From assembly GCA_045617525.1 (NCBI GenBank), contig JAZLIT010000070.1:38028-102027 (forward strand): DNA of 64,000 nt, read 5' to 3'. Positions 7,665-14,927 of the stretch are shown one piece after another. A program made the position numbers and the translations under genes. Source of the stretch: JAZLIT01 sp045617525 (GTDB lineage: Bacteria; Bacillota; Bacilli; Bacillales_A; Planococcaceae). The notes beneath the pieces were generated by a model that searched no databases, was not told the origin of the DNA, and saw nothing but the letters and a program-made list of their open reading frames with translations. Position 1 is the stretch's first letter. Each line of letters opens with the position of its first letter.

Positions 7665-10175
7665 ATGCTAAATATTCTAAATAAAATGTTTGACTTCAAT
7701 AAAAAAGAATTAAAACGATTAGAAAAGATTGCAGATCAGGTTGAGGCATTAGCGGGTAAAATGGACGCAATGTCTGACTCAGAGCTACAGGCGAAGACAG
7801 ATGAATTTAGAAAGCGTTATGCAGATGGTGAAACGTTAGAAGCTTTATTACCTGAAGCATTTGCGGTTGCACGAGAAGGCGCTAAGCGTGTGCTGGGTAT
7901 GTACCCATTCCGCGTGCAAATTATGGGTGCTGCGGCACTACATGAAGGTAATATCGCAGAGATGAAAACGGGTGAAGGTAAAACGTTAACATCAACTATG
8001 GCGGTTTATTTAAATGCAATTACAGGTAAGGGCGTTCACGTTGTTACAGTTAATGAATACCTTGCTGGGCGTGATGCAAGTGAAATGGGTGAGCTGTATA
8101 ATTGGCTTGGCTTAACGGTTGGATTAAATTTAAATAATTTAAATAAAGATCAAAAACGTGAGGCGTATGCATCAGACGTTACATACTCTACGAATAATGA
8201 ATTAGGTTTCGATTACTTACGCGACAACATGGTTCTATATAAAGAGGAGCGCGTTCAGCGTTCACTTTATTTCTCTGTAATCGATGAGGTTGACTCGATT
8301 TTAATCGATGAAGCACGTACGCCATTAATTATTTCTGGTCAAGCAGGTAAAACAGCGCAGCTTTATGTGCAGTCAAATGCATTTGTGCGTATGTTAAAAA
8401 TTGAAGAAGATTACAATTACGAGGAATCGACAAAAGGCGTAACGTTAACGGAAGCAGGAATCGAAAAGGCCGAGCGTGCTTTTGGTATTGAAAACTTATT
8501 CGATATTACTCATGTGCGTTTAAATCATGCAATCAACCAGTCATTAAAGGCGCATGCTTCTATGCATCTTGATGTAGATTATGTTGTGCAAGATGGCGAT
8601 GTTGTAATCGTTGATGGCTTTACTGGTCGTTTAATGAAAGGCCGTCGCTATTCTGATGGTTTACATCAAGCGATTGAAGCTAAAGAAGGTCTAGACATTC
8701 AAAATGAATCGATGACTATGGCGACAGTTACGTTCCAAAACTATTTCCGTATGTACGATAAGTTATCTGGTATGACAGGTACTGCGAAAACGGAAGAAGA
8801 GGAATTCCGTAACATTTACAATATGAATGTTATTTCGATTCCAACGAATCAACCGATTACACGTGATGACCGTCCAGATTTAATTTTTGCTTCGATGACT
8901 GGTAAATACGAAGCGGTTGCGAAGGAAATTGCAGAGCGTCATCGCGAGGGACAACCTGTGCTGGTTGGTACCGTTGCGATTGAGACATCTGAAATTATTT
9001 CAAATCTATTGTCGAAACATAAAATTCCACATAACGTGCTAAATGCGAAAAACCATGAGCGCGAGGCGGAAATTATTTTAAATGCTGGTCAAAAAGGTGC
9101 AGTTACAATTGCCACTAACATGGCTGGCCGTGGTACTGACATTAAACCAGGTGAAGGTGTAATGGAGCTTGGCGGTTTAGCTGTTATTGGTACAGAGCGT
9201 CATGAATCTCGCCGTATTGATAATCAGCTGCGTGGTCGTTCTGGTCGTCAAGGGAATCCTGGGGTTACACAATTTTATCTATCATTAGAAGATGAATTAA
9301 TGCGACGCTTTGGTTCGGACAAGATGAAATCGATGATGACAAGACTTGGTATGGATGATTCGCAGCCAATTCAATCGGGCATGGTTTCCCGTGCGGTTGA
9401 ATCTGCGCAAAAACGTGTTGAAGGTAATAACTTTGATTCACGTAAGCGTTTATTACAATATGATGATGTTTTACGTCAACAACGTGAAATTATTTATACA
9501 GAGCGTTATCAAGTTCTAGAAACAGAAAATATGCGTGAACTTGTTGAGTCAATGATCAATGAAGCGATTGCAAATGCGGTAGCAGTGCATACGCAAGGTG
9601 AGCAAGAGAATTGGACACTTGCTGCGTTAGTAGATTATATTGCTGCGAACCTGTTAGAAGAAGGTGCTATTACGGAGGCTGAATTAGCTTCGAAATCACC
9701 GGATGAAATGATCGAATTAATTACAACGAAAGTAATCGAGCGCTATAATGAGAAGGAAGAACTTTTAACACCTGAGCGTATGCGCGAGTTTGAAAAAGTA
9801 ATTTTACTTCGCTCGATTGACTCGAAATGGATTGATCATATCGATGCGATGGATCAGCTGCGCCAAGGGATTCACCTACGTGCTTATGGTCAAAATGATC
9901 CACTGCGCGAATACCAATCAGAAGGTTTCGCAATGTTTGAAGAAATGCTCGTTTCGGTACGTGAAGATGTTGCGAAATATGCAATGAAGGCAGAAATTCA
10001 AAATAATCTTCAGCGTGAAGAAGTGGCGAAGGGGCAAGCGGTTAACCCGAAAGAAGAGGGTGCACCAAAGCCGAAGAAAATGCCGGTTCGTAAAGCCGAA
10101 GCAATTGGCCGAAATGATTTATGCCCATGTGGTAGCGGCAAAAAATATAAAGCGTGTCATGGTAAAGACGCATAA
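7665..10175 (+). CDS. secA: Preprotein translocase ATPase SecA
   Basis: SecA is the ATP-driven motor that pushes preproteins through SecYEG at the membrane. The 836-residue protein has the first nucleotide-binding fold (TGEGKT at about 101-107, and the DEVDSILIDEARTPL motif), the preprotein cross-linking domain, the second fold (NMAGRGTDI, and QLRGRSGRQG) and the helical scaffold. It ends with the zinc-binding SEC-C tail CPCGSGKKYKACHG. The size fits the single housekeeping SecA of Bacillales. The ATG at 7665 has a weak ribosome site (GGGAAGTG). A terminator separates it from prfB, its usual partner. Confidence 0.97.
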   Translation: MLNILNKMFDFNKKELKRLEKIADQVEALAGKMDAMSDSELQAKTDEFRKRYADGETLEALLPEAFAVAREGAKRVLGMYPFRVQIMGAAALHEGNIAEMKTGEGKTLTSTMAVYLNAITGKGVHVVTVNEYLAGRDASEMGELYNWLGLTVGLNLNNLNKDQKREAYASDVTYSTNNELGFDYLRDNMVLYKEERVQRSLYFSVIDEVDSILIDEARTPLIISGQAGKTAQLYVQSNAFVRMLKIEEDYNYEESTKGVTLTEAGIEKAERAFGIENLFDITHVRLNHAINQSLKAHASMHLDVDYVVQDGDVVIVDGFTGRLMKGRRYSDGLHQAIEAKEGLDIQNESMTMATVTFQNYFRMYDKLSGMTGTAKTEEEEFRNIYNMNVISIPTNQPITRDDRPDLIFASMTGKYEAVAKEIAERHREGQPVLVGTVAIETSEIISNLLSKHKIPHNVLNAKNHEREAEIILNAGQKGAVTIATNMAGRGTDIKPGEGVMELGGLAVIGTERHESRRIDNQLRGRSGRQGNPGVTQFYLSLEDELMRRFGSDKMKSMMTRLGMDDSQPIQSGMVSRAVESAQKRVEGNNFDSRKRLLQYDDVLRQQREIIYTERYQVLETENMRELVESMINEAIANAVAVHTQGEQENWTLAALVDYIAANLLEEGAITEAELASKSPDEMIELITTKVIERYNEKEELLTPERMREFEKVILLRSIDSKWIDHIDAMDQLRQGIHLRAYGQNDPLREYQSEGFAMFEEMLVSVREDVAKYAMKAEIQNNLQREEVAKGQAVNPKEEGAPKPKKMPVRKAEAIGRNDLCPCGSGKKYKACHGKDA

Positions 10176-10230
10176 TTTTTGGGACGCATTTGTAGTTGCT
10201 TAAACAGGTGTATGAATACTTTAAATTTAG

Positions 10231-10262
10231 CCGCGGCTGCCCTTTTAGGTGGCCCGGTTTTT
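10231..10262 (+). terminator. Terminator between secA and prfB
   Basis: CCGCGGCTGCC pairs with GGTGGCCCGG (one bulged C, two G-U pairs) over the loop CTTTTA, and five T follow. It may let secA and prfB be expressed at different levels. Confidence 0.65.
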
Positions 10263-10321
10263 ACTAATTTATAATGAAGATTTCCGCAAGTTGACGGATA
10301 CTTCATTTACGGAGGAATATC

Positions 10322-11423
10322 ATGATTGAATTATCAGATGTAAGAAATGCCCTAGAAATAACTGCCACGAAATTAGCAGACTTCAGGGGGTCTCTTTGAC
10401 TTAGAAAACAAAGAGGCGCGTATTCAAGAGTTTGATGAAATGATGTTAGTGCCGGATTTTTGGAATGACCAAAATGGCGCACAAACGGTAATCAATGAAG
10501 CAAATGCGATTAAAGCCGTTGTAAATGAATATAATGATTTAGGCAATGCACAGGAAAATTTAGAAATGATGCTTGAACTTTTACGCGAAGAGCCAGATGA
10601 AGAGTTACTCGAAGATCTTGGCACAGAGCTTGCAGATTTCCAATCAAAAGTGGCAGATTTTGAACTTCAAATGCTATTATCTGAGGAATATGATCGTAAT
10701 AATGCAATTTTAGAGTTACACCCAGGTGCTGGTGGTACGGAATCACAGGACTGGGGTTCAATGTTACTGCGTATGTATACGCGTTGGGCAGAGAAGCGTG
10801 GCTTTAAAGTTACGACAATTGATTATTTAGCGGGCGATGAGGCAGGTATTAAATCCGTTACGCTATCAATTACGGGCCACAATGCATATGGTTATTTGAA
10901 GGCAGAAAAAGGCGTTCACCGTTTAGTGCGTATTTCACCGTTCGATTCATCGGGTCGCCGCCATACTTCATTCGTGTCTTGTGAAGTTATGCCGGAATTT
11001 AATGATGAAATCGAAATCGAAATTCGTACGGAAGATTTGAAAATTGATACGTACCGTGCAACAGGTGCAGGTGGACAGCATATTAATACGACGGATTCTG
11101 CTGTTCGTATTACCCATCTTCCAACAAACACAGTTGTGCAGTGTCAGGCTGAGCGTTCTCAAATTAAAAACCGTGAAAAATGTATGCATATGTTAAAGGC
11201 AAAACTTTATCAATTAGAGCTTGATAAACAACAAGCAGAGCTAGACGAAATTCGCGGAGACCAGAAGGAAATTGGCTGGGGCTCTCAAATTCGTTCTTAC
11301 GTATTCCATCCATATTCAATGGTGAAGGATCACCGTACAAGTGAAGAAACAGGAAATGTTAGTGCGGTGATGGACGGCGATTTAGATGCCTTCATCAATG
11401 CTTACCTACGTTCAAAAATTTAA
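10322..11423 (+). CDS. prfB: Peptide chain release factor 2 (programmed +1 frameshift)
   Basis: RF2 recognises UGA and UAA stop codons and releases the peptide. Translation starts at ATG 10322 (GGAGG at 10311-10315), runs 25 codons to an in-frame TGA at 10397-10399, then slips +1 to continue from GAC 10398 to the stop at 11423, giving about 366 residues, the usual RF2 length. The N-terminal peptide ends LADFRGSL and the shifted frame begins DLENKEARIQ. The SPF codon-recognition motif (RISPFDSSG) and the GGQ peptidyl-hydrolysis motif (TGAGGQHINTTDSAVR) are both present. The gene follows secA, as in B. subtilis. The split is regulatory, not a mutation. Confidence 0.96.
10385..10400 (+). promoter_or_regulatory. 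RF2 autoregulatory frameshift site
   Basis: AGGGGG (10385-10390), an internal Shine-Dalgarno-like stretch, is followed three bases later by CTT TGA C (10394-10400). When RF2 is scarce the ribosome pauses at TGA and slips +1. The arrangement is the classical one. Confidence 0.93.
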
Positions 11424-11432
11424 TAGATGCCA

Positions 11433-11474
11433 GAATTGCGATTCATTTGCGTTAAAATGAATCGCAATTTTTTT
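11433..11474 (+). terminator. Terminator after prfB
   Basis: AATTGCGATTCATTT pairs with AAATGAATCGCAATT around a short loop, then T7. This is a long, near-perfect stem. Confidence 0.88.
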
Positions 11475-11522
11475 GTTTCGTTTGAGTTGAAAAATTCAGT
11501 GTGTCGGTGTAAAATCAAAATA

Positions 11523-11536
11523 AGAACAAACGTTCT
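11523..11536 (+). promoter_or_regulatory. LexA (DinR) box upstream of the small gene at 11555
   Basis: AGAACAAACGTTCT is a perfect inverted repeat that fits the Gram-positive LexA core GAAC-N4-GTTC. It lies 19 bases before the start codon of the next gene, where repressor binding would block transcription. Confidence 0.6.
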
Positions 11537-11554
11537 AATTAAGAGGTGATGCAA

Positions 11555-11920
11555 ATGACACATATTCCAAATGAAGCGATTCCGGATTTTGAAGTGGGCA
11601 TTTATTTACCGATGCTCTTAATTATCGTAAATCATGATATTGACAGTATTAAACAGGGAAATTTTAAGTTGAAGGAACCATATCTTCAGTTACTTTTAGG
11701 TGTGAAAGCAAAAATCGAACAGGATTTAAGCGAAACGAAGATACGTTTCAAGCGGGAGAAAATGAAATTAAGGCGCGGAGCTAAGGATAATCTGTTTACA
11801 GAATACTATTTTTACTTTGATCAAATGATTGAACTGAGGAGATATTCTAATATTCGGTTACGTAATCATAGTGAGTATTTATTCGGGCGTTATTTAAATG
11901 GGCAATCACTCAAATCATAG
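11555..11920 (+). CDS. Small conserved-looking protein, probably SOS-controlled, unknown function
   Basis: I do not recognise this family. The product is about 121 residues, basic in its second half, with no signal peptide or clear membrane segment. Visible landmarks are the opening IPDFEVGIYLPMLLIIVNHD, a central KEPYLQLLLGVKAKIEQDL helix and a C-terminal RNHSEYLFGRYL. Start ATG 11555 has AGAGGTG six bases upstream; the in-frame ATG at 11546 overlaps that site. A LexA-type box sits just before the gene. Its last 11 bases overlap the end of comK on the other strand. The closed reading frame and good ribosome site make it a real gene. Confidence 0.75.
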   Translation: MTHIPNEAIPDFEVGIYLPMLLIIVNHDIDSIKQGNFKLKEPYLQLLLGVKAKIEQDLSETKIRFKREKMKLRRGAKDNLFTEYYFYFDQMIELRRYSNIRLRNHSEYLFGRYLNGQSLKS

Positions 11921-12410
11921 GGTTTGGGAAATTAGGATGTTGCTTTGTTAAGTATTGATAGAAGAAGATGGCACGAACGTAAAGACCACAAAATGCCTGA
12001 TATTGGACGGGTAAAGTTAGTTCTTGACCATTTACGAGGGTAACAGTTGTTTCGAGATCAACAGCTGCAATATTAGTGATGGAACGGAAGTTGAGCCAAA
12101 CATTTCCTGAGCTGCGCGGAGAATAAATAGAGAAAAAGATAACGGGTTTGTGTTCGGAATCGTAGGAAAGTATGATAGGGAGTTTATGCACACCTGTCGG
12201 GAAGAAGCGTTTTGCATGGAATTTGGATCTTTCTAGAGGGACACTTTGTACGCGGCATGAGGTGCGGATAACTCGAAGTATTGATTTTGGACAATCAAAT
12301 GTACCGTCCTTGTCAATGATGGATGTGTAATAGCGGTTGTTTACTAGCTTAGATTGCATCACATACGTTTTGTCGGTAATTAGATAAGCATCTAGTTCAG
12401 TTAATGTCAT
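11910..12410 (-). CDS. comK: Competence transcription factor ComK family protein
   Basis: ComK is the master activator of DNA-uptake genes in Bacillales. The 166-residue product aligns by eye with B. subtilis ComK: SIIDKDGTF with its SKIIEKDCVF, then RTSCRVQSVPLERSK, THKLPI-like KLPIILSYDS, PVIFFSIYSPRSSGNVWLNF and NGQELTLPVQYQAF. It is shorter than B. subtilis ComK (192 residues) because the C-terminal tail, which there includes the MecA/ClpCP contact region, is reduced. Start ATG 12410-12408 has GGAGG nearby. An IDEAL-domain gene lies upstream on the other strand. I saw no exact AAAA-N5-TTTT K-box in the upstream region. Confidence 0.85.
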   Translation of the reverse strand: MTLTELDAYLITDKTYVMQSKLVNNRYYTSIIDKDGTFDCPKSILRVIRTSCRVQSVPLERSKFHAKRFFPTGVHKLPIILSYDSEHKPVIFFSIYSPRSSGNVWLNFRSITNIAAVDLETTVTLVNGQELTLPVQYQAFCGLYVRAIFFYQYLTKQHPNFPNPMI

Positions 12411-12508
12411 AAAAATTCCTCCAATCTCTTTTTTTTAATAATAAAACAAAAATTCGACAAAAAGCAATATGAATATAGTTTCATTAAAAAAATTAAAATC
12501 AAAAAATA

Positions 12509-12537
12509 TTGCAAAATTTTCGTAATTTTCTTATAAT
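12509..12537 (+). promoter_or_regulatory. sigmaA promoter for the IDEAL-domain gene
   Basis: TTGCAA (12509-12514) and TATAAT (12532-12537) are separated by exactly 17 bases, 28 bases before the start codon. Confidence 0.65.
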
Positions 12538-12564
12538 AAGTAAAAGGGTATCGGGGTGATATCG

Positions 12565-12798
12565 ATGGATAAGTTTTACTCGTATACAGATTTCTTAAAG
12601 GTTATCGGCCAGTGTACAGAAGAAACCCAGCATGAGCAGTTGCTAAATGAAATTTATTTAGATTTATTTTTAAATAGGCTTCAACGGCTTCATCGCATCG
12701 AACAATTATTACGCATTATCGACCATACTTTAGATGAACGCAATGAACACGATTTCTACTTGTACACAGATGAACTACTTGCTTTACAGCAACAATAA
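12565..12798 (+). CDS. Small IDEAL-domain protein
   Basis: The product has 77 residues. Its C-terminal half fits the IDEAL domain, a short helical module of Firmicutes: an LLRIIDHTLDERNEHDFYLY stretch with the D-x-x-L-D-x-x-x-x-x-x-F spacing. The N-terminal half has a run of hydrophobic and charged residues typical of helices. Start ATG 12565 follows GGGGTGA; the GTG nine bases earlier overlaps that site. It is divergent from comK, and I recall a similar neighbour (yhzC) beside comK in B. subtilis. Function is unknown. A strong terminator follows. Confidence 0.7.
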   Translation: MDKFYSYTDFLKVIGQCTEETQHEQLLNEIYLDLFLNRLQRLHRIEQLLRIIDHTLDERNEHDFYLYTDELLALQQQ

Positions 12799-12799
12799 A

Positions 12800-12845
12800 T
12801 AAATCCGCGGTACGTACTTTAAAAGTGCATACCGCGGATTTTTTG
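12800..12845 (+). terminator. Terminator after the IDEAL-domain gene
   Basis: AAATCCGCGGTACGTACTTT pairs with AGTGCATACCGCGGATTT (minor mismatches), followed by T6. Confidence 0.85.
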
Positions 12846-12855
12846 CACATTCAAA

Positions 12856-12869
12856 AGAATGTACGTTCG
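12856..12869 (+). promoter_or_regulatory. LexA-type box upstream of uvrB
   Basis: AGAATGTACGTTCG differs from GAAC-N4-GTTC at one base in the left half site. uvrBA is a known LexA-controlled unit in Bacillus. The box is 71 bases before the start codon. Confidence 0.55.
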
Positions 12870-12939
12870 CTTTTTATCGTAATTAAAAAATGGGTATGCT
12901 AAAATAAAGTTAATAAAAGGTATAAGGGGCGAGCCAAAT

Positions 12940-14922
12940 ATGGAGCAACAATTTCAATTACATTCGGCGTATAAGCCAGATGGAGATCAGCCTACAGCAA
13001 TTGTCGAACTTATAGAAGGGGTGAAGCAGGGCAAGCGCCATCAAACATTATTAGGTGCGACGGGAACAGGGAAAACATTTACGATTTCGAATGTAATAAA
13101 AGAAGTAAAAAAGCCGACGCTAGTCATGGCGCATAATAAAACGTTAGCTGGCCAGCTTTACAGTGAGTTTAAGGAGTTTTTTCCGGATAATGCGGTTGAG
13201 TATTTTGTCAGCTACTATGATTATTATCAGCCGGAAGCCTATGTGCCACAGACGGATACATTCATTGAAAAAGATTCAAGCATAAATGATGAAATTGATA
13301 AGCTGCGCCATTCGGCAACATCGGCATTGTTTGAGCGTAAGGATGTCATTATTATTGCATCGGTTTCTTGCATATACGGTTTGGGTTCACCCGAGGAATA
13401 CCGAGAGATGTTGGTGTCGATTCGGACGGGAATGGAAATTGAGCGTAATCAGCTTTTACGTAAGCTAGTGGACATACAATATGAACGTAATGATGTAAGT
13501 TTTACGCGGGGAACGTTCCGCGTGAGAGGCGATGTAGTTGAAATTTTCCCAGCATCACGTGATGAAAGTTGTATTCGCGTAGAGTTTTTCGGTGATGAAA
13601 TTGAGCGGATTCGAGAGGTAGATGCGCTAACTGGTGAAATTACAGGTGAACGTGATCATGTTGCTATTTTCCCAGCATCCCACTTCGTTACACGTGAAGA
13701 GAAAATGCTGAAGGCTATTGAAAATATTGAAGTGGAGCTTGAAGGGCAGCTTGAAAAGTTTCGTTCGGAAGATAAGTTACTAGAGGCACAACGCTTGGAG
13801 CAACGCACGAATTATGATTTAGAAATGATGAAGGAAATGGGCTTTTGTTCGGGTATTGAAAATTATTCGCGTCATTTAACGCTGCGTGATTCAGGCGCAA
13901 CGCCGTATACATTGCTTGATTATTTCCCAGAGGATTTTCTATTAATCGTTGATGAAAGTCACGTTACATTGCCGCAGGTACGTGGGATGTACAATGGTGA
14001 CCAGGCACGTAAATCAGTGTTAGTGGAGCATGGCTTCCGTTTACCGTCTGCGCTTGATAATCGTCCGTTAACATTTGATGAATTTCAAGCCAAAATTCCG
14101 CAAGCGATTTACGTGTCCGCGACGCCAGGGAATTTCGAATTGGAGCATACACCTAAGATGGTGGAGCAAATTATTCGTCCGACAGGGTTACTCGATCCAA
14201 CGATTGATGTGCGTCCGATTGAGGGCCAAATTGATGATTTAATCGATGAAATTCATGAGCGTATTCGTAAAAAAGAACGTGTTCTTGTGACGACATTGAC
14301 GAAAAAAATGTCAGAGGATTTGTCCGCTTATTTAAAAGAAATGGGCTTGAAGGTGGAGTATTTACACTCTGAAATTAAGACATTGGAGCGTATTGAAATT
14401 ATTCGGGAACTGCGCAAAGGGACGTATGATGTGCTAATCGGGATTAACCTATTACGAGAAGGACTTGATATTCCAGAGGTTTCGTTAGTCGTGATTTTAG
14501 ATGCGGATAAGGAAGGTTTTCTTCGCTCAGAGCGTTCATTAATTCAAACAATGGGACGAGCTGCACGTAATTCGAACGGGCATGTCATTATGTATGCAAA
14601 TAAAATGACAGATTCAATGATCAAGGCAATCGGTGAAACGAAACGTCGTCGTACGTTGCAGCAAGAGCATAATGAAAAACATAACATTACACCGAAAACA
14701 ATCATTAAAAAAATTCCTGAGATCATTCGTGCAACACAGGCAGCTGAAGAGGAAGAATCCTATGTAACGAAATTATTAAAGGGAAAAAAATTCACAAAGG
14801 TAGATCGCGAAAAGCTGATTGCCAATTTAGAAGTAGAAATGAAAGAAGCTGCAAAAGCGCTTGATTTTGAACGTGCAGCAGATCTCCGAGATACATTATT
14901 TGAGCTGAAGGCAGAAAGGTGA
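12940..14922 (+). CDS. uvrB: Excinuclease ABC subunit B
   Basis: UvrB is the damage-verifying helicase-like subunit of nucleotide excision repair; UvrA loads it and it recruits UvrC. The 660-residue protein has Walker A GATGTGKT (about 39-46), the beta-hairpin region YYDYYQPEAYVP, helicase motifs including LIVDESHVTLPQ, QTMGRAARNSNGHV and the C-terminal UVR domain (LDFERAADLRDTLFELK) that contacts UvrC. The ATG at 12940 has AAGGGGCG upstream. The stop overlaps the region just before uvrA, so the two are translated as one unit. A near-match LexA box lies upstream. Confidence 0.97.
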   Translation: MEQQFQLHSAYKPDGDQPTAIVELIEGVKQGKRHQTLLGATGTGKTFTISNVIKEVKKPTLVMAHNKTLAGQLYSEFKEFFPDNAVEYFVSYYDYYQPEAYVPQTDTFIEKDSSINDEIDKLRHSATSALFERKDVIIIASVSCIYGLGSPEEYREMLVSIRTGMEIERNQLLRKLVDIQYERNDVSFTRGTFRVRGDVVEIFPASRDESCIRVEFFGDEIERIREVDALTGEITGERDHVAIFPASHFVTREEKMLKAIENIEVELEGQLEKFRSEDKLLEAQRLEQRTNYDLEMMKEMGFCSGIENYSRHLTLRDSGATPYTLLDYFPEDFLLIVDESHVTLPQVRGMYNGDQARKSVLVEHGFRLPSALDNRPLTFDEFQAKIPQAIYVSATPGNFELEHTPKMVEQIIRPTGLLDPTIDVRPIEGQIDDLIDEIHERIRKKERVLVTTLTKKMSEDLSAYLKEMGLKVEYLHSEIKTLERIEIIRELRKGTYDVLIGINLLREGLDIPEVSLVVILDADKEGFLRSERSLIQTMGRAARNSNGHVIMYANKMTDSMIKAIGETKRRRTLQQEHNEKHNITPKTIIKKIPEIIRATQAAEEEESYVTKLLKGKKFTKVDREKLIANLEVEMKEAAKALDFERAADLRDTLFELKAER

Positions 14923-14927
14923 CCGAC

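Noticed and set aside
10440..11423. prfB read as a gene starting at ATG 10440
   Set aside because: The RF2 N terminus lies upstream in another frame and is joined by the programmed frameshift; no ribosome site precedes 10440.
12411..12564. ComK-box (AAAA-N5-TTTT) upstream of comK
   Set aside because: The region is full of A and T runs, but no exact AAAA-N5-TTTT pair was found on reading through it.
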